Of a stretch of 64,000 bases of DNA, positions 25,696-35,257 are shown piece after piece; positions within the stretch are counted from its first letter, which is position 1; every line of letters starts with the position of its first letter. The translations under genes and the position numbers were made by a program. The notes beneath the pieces were generated by a model. The model was not told where the DNA came from. It did not search any database and saw only the letters and a program-made list of their open reading frames with translations. The DNA lies in the NCBI GenBank assembly GCA_029762595.1, contig JARVGJ010000002.1:62001-126000 (forward strand), in the 5' to 3' direction. The stretch is from Methanolobus sp. (lineage in GTDB: Archaea > Halobacteriota > Methanosarcinia > Methanosarcinales > Methanosarcinaceae).

Positions 25696-26710
25696 CCCGT
25701 CCCGAATGCTGCGTCAGTCCCTTTAACCGCGACAATTGCTCACTTGAGCCTGTTGCAAGCAGTACTGAATCTTCTTTGATAGGTTCATCAGGTTTGATCA
25801 TGAATGTAAGTTTACCGTTTTTCCACATACCTACTACATTAGCCCCTGTTCTTTCACGGATGGATGCACTTTTCATTGATTTTCCTATTAAGGGACTTTT
25901 GGGATATATGGGCAATTCGATGATGTTTATACCCTCAAAGAACTCTGTAGCGCCGGTTAAGCGATTGACGAAAGGGTCTGCAGCTTTCCTGCCCATGAAT
26001 CTTCCAAACAGTTCCTTGGGCGAGACCACACTTGTGGCACCGGCATATTTCAGGTATTTCTTGTTCGACCGATCCTCTGCAATGGCTATTATGTTCACAT
26101 CACTGATATTACGGGCAGTCAGGACTATATTTGCATTCATCTCATCTGAATGGTTTGCAATAAGGGATCTTGCTACATCTATATTTGCGTTCTTAAGTGT
26201 TACTTCTTCATAAACAGTTCCATAAATTGTATAGATGTTCCTTTTGAGCAGCTCCCTGACAAGTTCCTTATCTTCCTCTATAAGTATATAAGGAGTGTCG
26301 TTTTCTTTCAGCTCCTCTATCAGGGTTTCTATGAGCCTGTTGTAACCGCATATTATTGTATGTTCCCTGAGATCTTTATGAGCCCGGGATGGGATGTTTG
26401 AATGTATCTTCTTTTCCATCCAGGGTATTATCACAAGGGTAAAGAGTATTCCGAAAACAAGGGGTATCCCGGTTAATTGAACAAACACTGAGAACATTTT
26501 TCCGTAAGGGGAGTTGAATACAATATCCCCGTATCCTACCGTTGTGAAGGTGGAGATTACCCAGTAAAAAGCATCGTAAAGATTAGCGTGCTCTGATTGA
26601 CCTTCGTAGATCATCATTTCCATAAAAAGGAACATATAGGCAACTATTATGGCCAGTGCGCCGGCAACCGGCCTTAGCATGTTACTGTACCACAGGTGCC
26701 TGTTTTCCAT
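25670..26710 (-). CDS. Two-TM potassium channel with RCK domain (MthK-like)
   Basis: A 346-residue K+ channel. Two membrane helices flank a pore loop with the selectivity filter TTVGYGD (near residue 56). A cytosolic RCK domain follows (TIICGYNRLIETLIEEL, YILIEEDKELVRELL) and a TrkA-C domain from about 250 (ELPIYPKSPLIGKSM). The layout is that of MthK-type channels gated by ligands such as Ca2+ or nucleotides. The gene precedes and overlaps the separate RCK gene. Its ligand is not deducible. Confidence 0.92.
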   Translation of the reverse strand: MENRHLWYSNMLRPVAGALAIIVAYMFLFMEMMIYEGQSEHANLYDAFYWVISTFTTVGYGDIVFNSPYGKMFSVFVQLTGIPLVFGILFTLVIIPWMEKKIHSNIPSRAHKDLREHTIICGYNRLIETLIEELKENDTPYILIEEDKELVRELLKRNIYTIYGTVYEEVTLKNANIDVARSLIANHSDEMNANIVLTARNISDVNIIAIAEDRSNKKYLKYAGATSVVSPKELFGRFMGRKAADPFVNRLTGATEFFEGINIIELPIYPKSPLIGKSMKSASIRERTGANVVGMWKNGKLTFMIKPDEPIKEDSVLLATGSSEQLSRLKGLTQHSGRDEINEKHR

Positions 26711-26772
26711 CTGGATTACCTTTTCCGGACTTTAGTTGGGCTGTATTTTGTTCTCAAAAGATATTGATGTCC

Positions 26773-28530
26773 TCACAATCCATGTACGATATACGGGCCG
26801 AATATCATGAACAGGAAAGATAACAATATAAGCATGGCAAATGATGCTGCTATCAGTATGGACAAGCGCTCTGCCTTTTCTTCATTACCTGTTATCCTGT
26901 ATATGAAAGCGTTCGTATAATCCCTGAATATGTGTCCGCCATCAAGGGGCACAGCTGGCAGGCAGTTGAAAAGTCCTACGTAGAAGTTAAGCCATCCTAT
27001 CCACAGCAGAGCGTTTGCAAGCCAGAACACACCCATGCCGAAAGGTTCTGCCCAGCCCACAGGTTCGTAGAACTGTGCAAGTGTCCCGCTAAAGCCGGGG
27101 AATCCCTCTCCTGCAAAGCCGATTATAGGGAGTCCCAGGAGGATGACCCACCCGGTTATTTCCGTGAGCATCTGCGGGATGCTCTTGAACAGGTTAAGGT
27201 AAGCTGTGGCAGGGAATTCGCCTACGGTAATCCCCAGGGAAGTTGCAACCTGGCTATCCATACTTGTGACTACACCCAGAAATCCCTTGTTTTCAATATC
27301 AGGATGCTCTGCAAGGGTAACGTTATATTCCTCAGTCCCGATGATCTCACCTGTTGCATTCCCGATACTGGCAATGACAGTCATTTCCTGTCCCGGATGG
27401 CTGGAATTCATTATGTCCCTGAAATCTGTGTATGAAAGTATGGGTCTTTCATCTATGTAGGTGATGTGCATTCCGGTTTCCAGTCCTGCAGCAGAGGCAG
27501 GCCCATCTTCAACGATACTCTGTATGAGTATTCCGGAGGACCTTATGTCAGTGTCAATTACCTGTGCTTCATAGGATGATACCTTCCTGTCACTGGCTGC
27601 ATAGACAGTGACCCATTTCCCTTTTTCAAGTCCGCTTAAGTATTGAAGCATTTCATTGACATTACTTATGGGGGTGTCATCTATCTGTGTGATGACCATG
27701 TTTTCCCTGATCCCTGATACATAGGCGGGGCTCCCTTCCTTGACATCAACTATCATCGTGTCCCCAAGAGGTGCCATAGCACCAAGTACAGGTCCAAAAA
27801 GCAGACTGAAGGCCAAAAGTGCCACTACAAAGTTTGCCATTACTCCTGCCGCAAGGATACGTGCCCTTTGTTTACGGCTTGCGGTCTTTTCATCTTTAAT
27901 GTCTGCTTTGGTGACAAGCTTTTTCTTTTCTTCATCGCCTATAGTAATACCTAGGCGCCGGTCTCCGTAGGGATCATCTTCGCTGTGTTCTTCTTCCTTT
28001 TTTCCAAAGAGTTCTTCTTCATCCGGTTCGGCAAAACCTCCTATAGGGACAAGCGCAAGCAGTATTCCCATGGATTTGACCCTGATATTCTCTACACGAC
28101 AAAGTATTGCGTGTGAAAATTCATGAACTATAAGAGTGATCACCAGAGCAATGATGCCCCATGTAAGTGGTATGAACTCATTTACGCCAGGTATAAGGAA
28201 TATGTTCCTTGCCTCGTTGAATTTTCCAGGCTCAGGCATGGAATTATTGCTTATTGAGGATAGTAATGCAATATCAGATAATATGATTACAAGGAACATG
28301 GCCACCATTCCGACAAACATAAGCCTGATGCCTATATCTGCATAAATACGCCAGGCCTTCTTTGGAATGGCCAGTTTGTCCAGTAGTTTCAGTCCGCGTG
28401 TAGTCCTGATCATCAGAACTGGCCCGAAGGTACTGATATTGTATTTCTTTAATATTCCTTTCCTGTCAAGCAGTATAACGGCCATCCAGTAAAGTAAAAA
28501 AAGTGTAAATGCAATTCTTGTTCCGTCCAA
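26773..28530 (-). CDS. Site-2 protease family (M50) membrane metalloprotease with PDZ domains
   Basis: A 585-residue intramembrane zinc protease. The zinc motif LIVHEFSHAIL lies near residue 137 and the third-ligand motif NCLPAVPLDGGHIF near 518. Between them are two PDZ domains (about 260-330 and 335-410; GSPAYVSGIRENMVI and GPASAAGLETGMHITYI), and an acidic and basic cytosolic stretch with EEELFGKKEEEH. The long central insert and C-terminal helices match the archaeal S2P group. Substrates of archaeal members are mostly unknown. It is 62 nt from the channel gene on the same strand. Confidence 0.9.
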   Translation of the reverse strand: MDGTRIAFTLFLLYWMAVILLDRKGILKKYNISTFGPVLMIRTTRGLKLLDKLAIPKKAWRIYADIGIRLMFVGMVAMFLVIILSDIALLSSISNNSMPEPGKFNEARNIFLIPGVNEFIPLTWGIIALVITLIVHEFSHAILCRVENIRVKSMGILLALVPIGGFAEPDEEELFGKKEEEHSEDDPYGDRRLGITIGDEEKKKLVTKADIKDEKTASRKQRARILAAGVMANFVVALLAFSLLFGPVLGAMAPLGDTMIVDVKEGSPAYVSGIRENMVITQIDDTPISNVNEMLQYLSGLEKGKWVTVYAASDRKVSSYEAQVIDTDIRSSGILIQSIVEDGPASAAGLETGMHITYIDERPILSYTDFRDIMNSSHPGQEMTVIASIGNATGEIIGTEEYNVTLAEHPDIENKGFLGVVTSMDSQVATSLGITVGEFPATAYLNLFKSIPQMLTEITGWVILLGLPIIGFAGEGFPGFSGTLAQFYEPVGWAEPFGMGVFWLANALLWIGWLNFYVGLFNCLPAVPLDGGHIFRDYTNAFIYRITGNEEKAERLSILIAASFAMLILLSFLFMIFGPYIVHGL

Positions 28531-28870
28531 AAAAACTCTCCGGCTTTATTGATATAAGAATTTGACAGCTTCAACGTGGCAAATCCTATTGTCCTATTAC
28601 ATGTAAATCAATATATAAATCTTCAGGCAGGCTCAATAGTAGATCAACAGTTATTTTTATTTAATATATAAATATAATAATTATAGGTTAAATTTATATA
28701 TTACATTTTTTAAATGTACATTTAACGTTTATCATGTTTCAGTTCCTTTCAAAAGGATATGTGTGAGAATGGTAAATTAGAGGAACTGACATACTCTTCC
28801 GGGAATGTCATTAAAAATTCCCGGGCGATCTGGGTGTGTTGTTAAGTATTTATCACTTGCATAAAAGGAT

Positions 28871-28880
28871 AAGTATAAAA
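28871..28880 (+). promoter_or_regulatory. Candidate ftsZ TATA box
   Basis: AGTATAAAAG preceded by AAAAGGATA, with purines where the BRE would be. It predicts a leader of about 115 nt before the GTG start of ftsZ. Sequence inspection only. Confidence 0.4.
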
Positions 28881-28914
28881 GCCATAAGTGAAATATAGCA
28901 ATTACAGAATTCCA

Positions 28915-28934
28915 AAACGTTGATAAACGTTGAT
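28915..28934 (+). repeat. 10-bp tandem repeat in the ftsZ leader
   Basis: AAACGTTGAT is repeated twice, directly adjoining and without mismatch, about 83 nt before the ftsZ start. It may be a regulator site or simple slippage. Confidence 0.55.
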
Positions 28935-29016
28935 GAATGGTTACAGTAAAATTCGAGCAACAATCAAAAACCAGTAGTACTATAGTGAAAGTAACTATAT
29001 CCGTGAGGGGATGAAA

Positions 29017-30222
29017 GTGCAATCAATAGTTCAAGAAGCGTTAAAACACACAGAGAAAGAGAAAGAGTACCGCCATTCAATTGCAGTTAACGATGAATTT
29101 GATATCCTCGGGCAACCCCGGATCATGATCGTAGGCTGTGGTGGTGCAGGTAATAACACAATCAACAGGCTTTATAATATGGGTATAGAAGGTGCCGAAA
29201 CAGTGGCTATCAACACTGACAAGCAGCATCTTGACCTGATCAGGGCTGACAAGAAGATCCTTGTGGGTAAGACCCTTACCCGTGGACTTGGTGCAGGTGG
29301 CTATCCCGAAATAGGTGCCAAGGCAGCAGAACTTGCGCGCGGCACACTTGAAGAGATCTTCAAGAATGCAGATCTTGTTTTTGTCACGGCAGGCATGGGT
29401 GGAGGTACCGGTACCGGTGTAGCTCCTGTGGTTGCTGAGATCGCAAAGGAACAGGGCGCAATTGTCGTTGGTATGGTATCCAGTCCTTTCAGGGTAGAGA
29501 GAGCAAGAGCCGTTAAAGCTGAAGAAGGTCTTGAAGAATTCCGCCGCGCGGCAGACACAGTGATCGTACTTGACAACAACAGGCTTCTTGAGTACGTACC
29601 AAACCTGCCGATAGACCAGGCATTCTCAGTTATGGATCAGATCATATCAGAGACCGTAAAAGGCATCACCGAGACCATTACACAGCCATCGCTTATCAAT
29701 ATCGACTATGCCGATATCAGGGCTATCATGGGTTGCGGCGGAGTTGCTGTAATGCTTGTAGGAGAAAGCAAGAACCAGGACAAAAGCAATGATGTTGTCC
29801 GCGCAGCACTCAATCATCCGCTCCTTGATGTTGATTACAGGGGTGCAACAGGAAGTCTTGTGCATATCACAGGTGGTCCGGACCTCAGCCTCAAGGAAGC
29901 AGAGGAGATTGCTGCCTCACTTACCTATGAGCTGTCCTCCAGTGCCAATGTCATATGGGGCGCACGCATAAGCAATGAGTTTGAAGGTAAAGTACGTGTA
30001 ATGGCGATTATGACCGGTGTCCAGTCAGCCCAGGTACTTGGTCGCCCACAATTCAACACCAATAGCTCATATGAAAGTGAACCTGTTTCCAGAACAGCTG
30101 CTCCGCAAGCTGCAAGTTCACACAGGCGCTCAGGTACATCCCTAAACCGTGTAAGCCGTCATGTAGTTGAGCCTGTGAACACAAGGCAAAACGGCGGCTC
30201 AATAATCGACATAATACATTGA
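29017..30222 (+). CDS. ftsZ: Cell division protein FtsZ
   Basis: A 401-residue tubulin-like GTPase that forms the division ring. The nucleotide-binding motifs are in order: [11 protein letters not shown] near residue 40, the signature [16 protein letters not shown] near 125, and the T7 loop region [13 protein letters not shown] variable C-terminal linker and a conserved-looking tail ([11 protein letters not shown]) close it. The start is placed at GTG 29017, which gives [11 protein letters not shown] with GAGGGG 6 nt upstream; the ATG at 29011 touches that Shine-Dalgarno and is unlikely. Monocistronic, with a strong hairpin terminator behind it. Confidence 0.95.
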   Translation: MQSIVQEALKHTEKEKEYRHSIAVNDEFDILGQPRIMIVGCGGAGNNTINRLYNMGIEGAETVAINTDKQHLDLIRADKKILVGKTLTRGLGAGGYPEIGAKAAELARGTLEEIFKNADLVFVTAGMGGGTGTGVAPVVAEIAKEQGAIVVGMVSSPFRVERARAVKAEEGLEEFRRAADTVIVLDNNRLLEYVPNLPIDQAFSVMDQIISETVKGITETITQPSLINIDYADIRAIMGCGGVAVMLVGESKNQDKSNDVVRAALNHPLLDVDYRGATGSLVHITGGPDLSLKEAEEIAASLTYELSSSANVIWGARISNEFEGKVRVMAIMTGVQSAQVLGRPQFNTNSSYESEPVSRTAAPQAASSHRRSGTSLNRVSRHVVEPVNTRQNGGSIIDIIH

Positions 30223-30251
30223 ATTGAACCGTTTCGCGTATCATAACGGTC

Positions 30252-30290
30252 CTGCCAATCCATATCTTGATTGGCAGTTATTCTTTTTTA
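30252..30290 (+). terminator. Hairpin plus T-run after ftsZ
   Basis: CTGCCAATC (30252-30260) pairs perfectly with GATTGGCAG (30269-30277) across an 8-nt loop and is followed by TTATTCTTTTTTAC. It looks like an intrinsic terminator lying 30 bases after the ftsZ stop. Confidence 0.7.
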
Positions 30291-30311
30291 CTTTCACAGC
30301 CATTTCCAATC

Positions 30312-31793
30312 ATGAATATCCTTATAGCTACGGGCAGACTTGCCGAACACACTGTACGGAATGCAGTTGGTGACCTGGCAGAGGTCCTTGTTGTTGATAC
30401 AAAGATTGCTGCATTCATTACCCCGCGTAAACTGCTCACAGCAATAGCAGAAAAGTTCCCGTCATTTGATCATGATCTTATATTCATCCCGGGTCTTGTA
30501 TCAGGCCATTTTGAAAAAGCTGAAAAAGAACTGGGATGTAAGATCCGCCTTGGTCCGAAACATGCATATGATCTGGTTTTTGTGCTTCCTTTTGCACAGA
30601 ACATAGAATTTTCTAAAGAGGTGCCAGCCTGTGAACTACTTGCCGATGTCAGGCGTACAATGGCTCTTGAAAAAGTACAGGAACTTGAAGAAGCAGCCAT
30701 TGCCCCGATTGGTATACGGGGTATGAAGATCGGCGGTAATTCCCGCATGAAAGTCCTGGCGGAGGTGGTGGATGCCACAGGACTTGACACAGAGTCTCTT
30801 GCACTGAGGATACGCAGTTTTGAGGCAAAGGGGGCTGATATGATAGATCTGGGTGCATCCCTGCATGCAACACCTGCTGATGTGAAACGGGCCATAGAAG
30901 TAGCACGTTGTGAAACTGCTCTTCCGCTAAGTATTGATACGCTTGATCCTGTGCTCATCAGGGAAGCAGTGGACTGTGGCATTGACATGGTGTTAAGTCT
31001 TGACAGCACGAATATTGAATCGGTCGGCCATGATCTTGCAGCCAGTGATGTTGTGGCGATAGTGATACCTGATCCGGGTGAGGGTTCTATGAGTCTGATG
31101 AAGAATATAGGACTTGCCCGTGCTGCCGGTGTGGAGCAACTCATTGCAGATCCGGTGCTGGATCCTATCGGCCATGGAATAGCAGATTCTATAGTCAGAT
31201 ACATGGATTTTCATAAAACAAATCCGGATATTCCTGTTTTCTTTGGAATTGGTAATGTAACAGAACTCATTGATGCTGATTGCACTGGTGTGAATGCAAC
31301 TCTCTGTGGCATAGGCGCAGACCTTGGTGCAAGCATACTCTTCACCCCTGAGTACAGCACCAAGACCCGGGGTTCCATCGGGGAATTGAAAAGAGCATCC
31401 CAAATGATGGTCCTGGCAGAGGAACGTCAGAGTTGTCCAAAGGACCTTGGTATCGATCTAATTGAGATAAAAGAAAAAAGGCGGCGTATGGATGGTAATT
31501 TACCACAGAGCTTTGTCCGGGCTGAAAAAAGCAAAATGTGGATACCTGATCCAATGGGTAGTATACGTATAAGCATTGTTCCCGATATACATGGAAAAAA
31601 AGAGGGCTGCATCCTTGCAGAGCATGACAGTACATCCATAGCAGGCAGCACAGCAAGAGAGGTAATTGATACTATTCTGAATATGGGCCTTGTTTCAAGA
31701 ATGGAGCATGCTGCATATCTGGGTCAGGAGCTTGAAAAAGCAGAACTGGCACTTAAAAACGGAAGAAGTTATGCACAGGATGATGACTTTTAG
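30312..31793 (+). CDS. Dihydropteroate synthase-like protein (MJ0107 type)
   Basis: A 493-residue protein of the archaeal DHPS-related family (TIGR00284). Residues about 160-420 are a pterin-binding TIM barrel: KVLAEVVDATGL, GADMIDLGASLHATPADVKRAIE and LPLSIDTLDPVLI resemble DHPS motifs. The N-terminal about 150 residues (MNILIATGRLAEHTVRNAVGD) are specific to archaea. The family has been connected with tetrahydromethanopterin synthesis on structural grounds, but the exact reaction is not settled. The ATG at 30312 is the conserved-looking start; there is no strong SD. The gene ends in TAG inside a 14-bp tandem duplication. Confidence 0.82.
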   Translation: MNILIATGRLAEHTVRNAVGDLAEVLVVDTKIAAFITPRKLLTAIAEKFPSFDHDLIFIPGLVSGHFEKAEKELGCKIRLGPKHAYDLVFVLPFAQNIEFSKEVPACELLADVRRTMALEKVQELEEAAIAPIGIRGMKIGGNSRMKVLAEVVDATGLDTESLALRIRSFEAKGADMIDLGASLHATPADVKRAIEVARCETALPLSIDTLDPVLIREAVDCGIDMVLSLDSTNIESVGHDLAASDVVAIVIPDPGEGSMSLMKNIGLARAAGVEQLIADPVLDPIGHGIADSIVRYMDFHKTNPDIPVFFGIGNVTELIDADCTGVNATLCGIGADLGASILFTPEYSTKTRGSIGELKRASQMMVLAEERQSCPKDLGIDLIEIKEKRRRMDGNLPQSFVRAEKSKMWIPDPMGSIRISIVPDIHGKKEGCILAEHDSTSIAGSTAREVIDTILNMGLVSRMEHAAYLGQELEKAELALKNGRSYAQDDDF

Positions 31794-31811
31794 GAACTGA
31801 CTTTTAGGAAC
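31784..31811 (+). repeat. 14-bp tandem duplication spanning a stop codon
   Basis: TGACTTTTAGGAAC occurs twice back to back at 31784-31797 and 31798-31811. The first copy contains the last codons and TAG stop of the DHPS-like gene; the second lies in the untranslated trailer. Confidence 0.75.
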
Positions 31812-31867
31812 CCATGTTCAATTAATTAGCCAACTTTATATAACTATAGAATTATATTCCTTATTAG

Positions 31868-33343
31868 ATGAAATCTTCTAAACATAAGATACTGATCATA
31901 GATGATGAACCCTTGAATGTGGAGTTACTGTCTGTTTATCTTGGTGATGATTATGATATTATAACTTCCTATAATGGAAAGGATGCACTTAATAAAGTAA
32001 AGAAAGAGTGTCCTGATCTTATTCTTCTTGATGTGATGATGCCTGAGATGGATGGATATGCTGTTTGCCGGGTGATCCGGGAAGAGTTCGAGATGGATTT
32101 CATACCTATTATCATGGTAACTGCACTGACAGACAAAGCCGATCATCAGCAAGGGATCGATGCAGGTGCAGATGAATTCTTAAAAAAACCTATAGGAAAG
32201 TTCGAGCTTGAAAAGAAGATCACTTCTCTTTTGCGGATAAAGAAGCAACATGATAATCTGCTGACAGAAAAGAACAAAGCTTATAATTATCTCGATTACG
32301 TGGGCATTTTTGTTGCCGTCCTGGGCCTTAATTATCACATCAGGCACATCAATAAAAAAGGTTCTGAATTCCTTGGTTACGATCAGGAAAAACTGATCGA
32401 CCACGAGTGGGTAGATTCTTTCATTCCGCATGATTCGGTCAGCGATATCAGAGAACATTATGCAGGTTTGGCATCAGGTTCAGAGAAACCTTATGAATAT
32501 TCTGAATTCCCCGTGATCATAAGCACAGGGGAAGAAAGACTTTTCAGATGGTATGATTCCCCTTTGCTTGACGATTCCGGTAATACAATAGGTATCCTGA
32601 TATCCGGTGAAGATATAACTGAAACCAAAAATGCGGAAAAACATTTAAAAGAATATGCATATCAGCTTGAACGTTCAAATGACCTGAAGGATCTTTTCAC
32701 AGATGTTATGAGACATGACCTGTTAAATCCCGCAGCTCTTATCAAATCCTTTATAGAGCTGCTGATCGAACAGGAGTCTGATGATTATAAGAAGAGTTTG
32801 CTCTTAAATGTAAATTCAGCTACTGAAAAGCTAATATCTATGATAGATGGTGCTGCACACCTTGCAAAACTTGAATCTGTTGATGATATCAGTTTTGTGA
32901 AAATTGACCTTAATTCAATGATAAAAGATACAGTTGAAGGATTTATGTATGAGGTCAACGAAAAGAGAATGACTGTCCTTCTGGGGCTTGAAGATGGGTC
33001 ATATGCCATTGCTAATCCCATGATCGAGAGAGTATTTGTTAATCTGTTATCAAACTCAATAAAATATAGTCCAAATAACAGTACCATAAAAATAGATGTT
33101 GTAGATTCCGGTGATAAATGGAAGATCAGTTTTACAGACCAGGGTGAAGGTATACCCAATTCAAGCAAATCTTCCGTTTTTGAACGTTTCAAGCGTTTGC
33201 ACAAAGAAGAAATACGTGGTACTGGTATTGGTCTTGCAATTGTCAAGAGGATCATGGACCTTCACAGGGAAAATATAGCTGTTGATGATAATCCCGAAGG
33301 AAATGGAAGTGTTTTCTGGCTTACTCTTAAGAAAGGGAGTTGA
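31868..33343 (+). CDS. Response-regulator/PAS/histidine-kinase hybrid
   Basis: A 491-residue cytosolic two-component protein with receiver first. The receiver (residues 1-125) has the acidic pair Asp12-Asp13, phospho-acceptor Asp55 in ILLDVMMPEMDG, and Lys in FLKKPIG. A PAS domain occupies about 130-255 (YLDYVGIFVAVLGLNYHIRHI, LISGEDITETKNAEKHLKEY). The kinase follows: phospho-accepting His in VMRHDLLNPAALI near 282, then an ATPase with N box NLLSNSIKYSPNN, DQGEGIP and GTGIGLAIV. It has no membrane helix or output domain, so it probably passes phosphate between other proteins. The signal it senses is unknown. Confidence 0.93.
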   Translation: MKSSKHKILIIDDEPLNVELLSVYLGDDYDIITSYNGKDALNKVKKECPDLILLDVMMPEMDGYAVCRVIREEFEMDFIPIIMVTALTDKADHQQGIDAGADEFLKKPIGKFELEKKITSLLRIKKQHDNLLTEKNKAYNYLDYVGIFVAVLGLNYHIRHINKKGSEFLGYDQEKLIDHEWVDSFIPHDSVSDIREHYAGLASGSEKPYEYSEFPVIISTGEERLFRWYDSPLLDDSGNTIGILISGEDITETKNAEKHLKEYAYQLERSNDLKDLFTDVMRHDLLNPAALIKSFIELLIEQESDDYKKSLLLNVNSATEKLISMIDGAAHLAKLESVDDISFVKIDLNSMIKDTVEGFMYEVNEKRMTVLLGLEDGSYAIANPMIERVFVNLLSNSIKYSPNNSTIKIDVVDSGDKWKISFTDQGEGIPNSSKSSVFERFKRLHKEEIRGTGIGLAIVKRIMDLHRENIAVDDNPEGNGSVFWLTLKKGS

Positions 33344-33576
33344 ATATTCTCCGGGGTTGTCATAACTTTCCTGTAACATTATCGGCCAGCATCTCGTATC
33401 CCACAGGATTTTTGTGTGCAGCCGTAGCTTTAGGCTCATTTGTTTCTTATTTGAAAGGTACACAGGTAAAAATTACTTCAATTATGGCCGATGTTCATCC
33501 TGCTAAATGCAGGCAAAAAATCTGAATGTCACAGCTTATCGAAAACCGAATGATTGTTATCATGGAAGAATCGTCA

Positions 33577-33585
33577 ATTATATAT
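33577..33585 (+). promoter_or_regulatory. Candidate mch TATA box
   Basis: AATTATATA centred at 33581 would start transcription near 33607, after the ATG at 33599 and 25 nt before the GTG at 33632. This supports the GTG start of mch. Confidence 0.5.
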
Positions 33586-33631
33586 CCTTAACTGCCCAAT
33601 GTCAGTCGATAAACAGGTCAAGAGTGATAAC

Positions 33632-34594
33632 GTGATAAGTGTTAACGAAAAGGGATTAGCTATAATCGATGAGATGCTTGACTGGGAAGAAGATCTGAAG
33701 GTCCAGTCCATAGAGCTTGAGAACGGTGCTACTGTCATTGACTGTGGTGTGAATATTGAAGGCGGGTACGATGCAGGAATGTACCTTTCCCGTCTCTGTC
33801 TTGCAGACCTTGCAGACATAAGCTATACCAAGTTCGATATTGATGGTCTGCCGGTTCCTGCCATACAGGTAGCCACAGATCACCCGACCATCGCATGTAT
33901 GGCATCCCAGTATGCAGGCTGGAGAATTGCAGTAGGCAAATACTTCGGAATGGGTTCAGGTCCTGCAAGGGCACTGGGACTGAAACCAAAGGAGCTGTAC
34001 GAAGAGATAGGTTACAAGGATGATTCAGAGTTTGCGGTCCTTGTGATGGAATCAAGCGAGATACCAACTGAAGAGGTTGTCGAGTATATTGCAAAACACT
34101 GCAGTGTTGACCCTGAAAATGTTTACATTGCTGTTGCACCTACAGCTTCAATTGCAGGATGCGTCCAGATATCTGCACGTGTTGTAGAGACAGGTATCCA
34201 CAAGCTCGAATCCATCGGATACGATATCAACACTATAAAGAGCGGTTTTGGTGTTGCACCTATCGCCCCGGTTGTCGGCGATGACACAAAGTGCATGGGT
34301 TCGACAAACGACTGTATCATCTACTGCGGCGAAACCTACTACACGGTTGAGTACGGCGATGCAGAGCAACTGGAGGAGTTCGTGAAGAAGGCTCCCTCCA
34401 CAACATCAAGGGACTTCGGTAAGCCATTCTACACCACATTCAAGGAAGCAGGTTTTGACTTCTTTAAGGTGGATGCCGGAATGTTCGCACCAGCCAGGAT
34501 AACCCTGAACGACACAAAGAGCAAGAAATCATTCACAAGCGGAAGGATCAATCCGGGCATCCTGCTCGAGTCCTTTGGAATTAAGGAAGTTTGA
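33632..34594 (+). CDS. mch: N5,N10-methenyltetrahydromethanopterin cyclohydrolase
   Basis: A 320-residue cytosolic enzyme of methanogenesis that interconverts formyl- and methenyl-H4MPT (or H4SPT). Conserved blocks are [84 protein letters not shown] and [13 protein letters not shown]. The GTG at 33632 gives MISVNEKG, which matches the start and 320-residue length I recall for Methanosarcina Mch; upstream ATGs would lie before the predicted transcription start. AGTGAT lies just before the GTG. It is followed by a hairpin and a DUF2124 gene. Confidence 0.96.
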   Translation: MISVNEKGLAIIDEMLDWEEDLKVQSIELENGATVIDCGVNIEGGYDAGMYLSRLCLADLADISYTKFDIDGLPVPAIQVATDHPTIACMASQYAGWRIAVGKYFGMGSGPARALGLKPKELYEEIGYKDDSEFAVLVMESSEIPTEEVVEYIAKHCSVDPENVYIAVAPTASIAGCVQISARVVETGIHKLESIGYDINTIKSGFGVAPIAPVVGDDTKCMGSTNDCIIYCGETYYTVEYGDAEQLEEFVKKAPSTTSRDFGKPFYTTFKEAGFDFFKVDAGMFAPARITLNDTKSKKSFTSGRINPGILLESFGIKEV

Positions 34595-34626
34595 TCAAAG
34601 CTTTAAAATAAAAACTCGTAACTCAT

Positions 34627-34650
34627 GAGATACAACCTCAGGTTGTACTC
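34627..34650 (+). terminator. Hairpin between mch and the DUF2124 gene
   Basis: GAG-A-TACAACC pairs with GGTTGTA-CTC around a TCA loop, with one bulged A, and is followed by ATTTTTACTGTTTTT. It would end or attenuate the mch transcript 33 nt after its stop. Confidence 0.6.
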
Positions 34651-34677
34651 ATTTTTACTGTTTTTCAGGATGATGAT

Positions 34678-35151
34678 GTGAAAGTACTGAATAGTTCACA
34701 GGGTATAGGCGGCCAGTTAACAGACTTCAGAAAGCTGGTTGAATCCTCAGAAAGGATAACATTTATCGGAACTGCCGGTTTTTGCACACCGTTTGCGGAA
34801 CTCATGGCCTATGTGCTCCGAAACAGCGATAAGCAGATGACATTTATCCCCGGCCTCAGCTTTGACGACGCAAGGTCGATTGTTTCAACATCTCATGGCA
34901 TGCAGCTTGGTGATCCTGTTGATCCCCATGCTGATACGATCGTACTGCTTGGCGGACTTGCAATGCCAAAGACAGGGGTAGAGCTTACGCAAATAAAAGA
35001 CCTTATTGACCAGGTGCTTGAGAATTCAGAAAAGAAGCTGATCATAGGTGTCTGTTTCCAGTCCGTTTTTGAGAAAATGAAATGGCTGGAGTCCATTGAC
35101 TTTGATTATATTATTGATGCGGACCTGAACAACAATTTGCTGGAAGTTTGA
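34678..35151 (+). CDS. DUF2124 family protein
   Basis: A 157-residue soluble protein that I assign to DUF2124, a methanogen-associated family of unknown function. Recognisable stretches are ITFIGTAGFCTPFAELMAYVLR, PGLSFDDARSI, DTIVLLGGLAMPKTGVEL and IIGVCFQSVFEKMKWLE; the pattern of alternating strands and helices suggests a Rossmann-like fold. It starts with GTG and lies 83 nt after mch, with a hairpin between them. The position next to mch hints at a link to the one-carbon pathway, but this is only context. Confidence 0.7.
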   Translation: MKVLNSSQGIGGQLTDFRKLVESSERITFIGTAGFCTPFAELMAYVLRNSDKQMTFIPGLSFDDARSIVSTSHGMQLGDPVDPHADTIVLLGGLAMPKTGVELTQIKDLIDQVLENSEKKLIIGVCFQSVFEKMKWLESIDFDYIIDADLNNNLLEV

Positions 35152-35257
35152 TTGCGTTAATCATTTCACGTTCATGATATTACAGTAAATGGTTGATAAT
35201 TCTGGTATGCCAGTGTAGATTATTATTAAGCAGTACTTTTTCCACTGTTTTTTGCTG

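Larger units (their letters stand above)
28531..29016. other. Divergent intergenic region upstream of ftsZ
   Basis: A 486-bp AT-rich gap between the protease gene (minus) and ftsZ (plus). TATA-like AGTATAAAAG at 28871-28880 would put ftsZ transcription near 28900. A perfect 10-bp tandem repeat follows at 28915-28934. For the protease, ATATATAAAT near 28610 is a candidate promoter. I see no gene; the minus-strand frame at 28777-29022 has no family resemblance. Confidence 0.5.

Noticed and set aside
28777-29022. 81-codon minus-strand frame before ftsZ
   Set aside because: It covers the predicted ftsZ promoter and leader, lacks an SD and looks like non-coding translation.
30470-31204. 244-codon open frame opposite the DHPS-like gene
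   Set aside because: Ser/Arg-rich translation typical of an antisense shadow, inside a recognised gene.
31791-31826. TAG stop read through as pyrrolysine in the DHPS-like gene
   Set aside because: Read-through would add only about 11 residues before another TAG, with no conserved continuation; an ordinary stop is simpler. mptE also ends in TAG.
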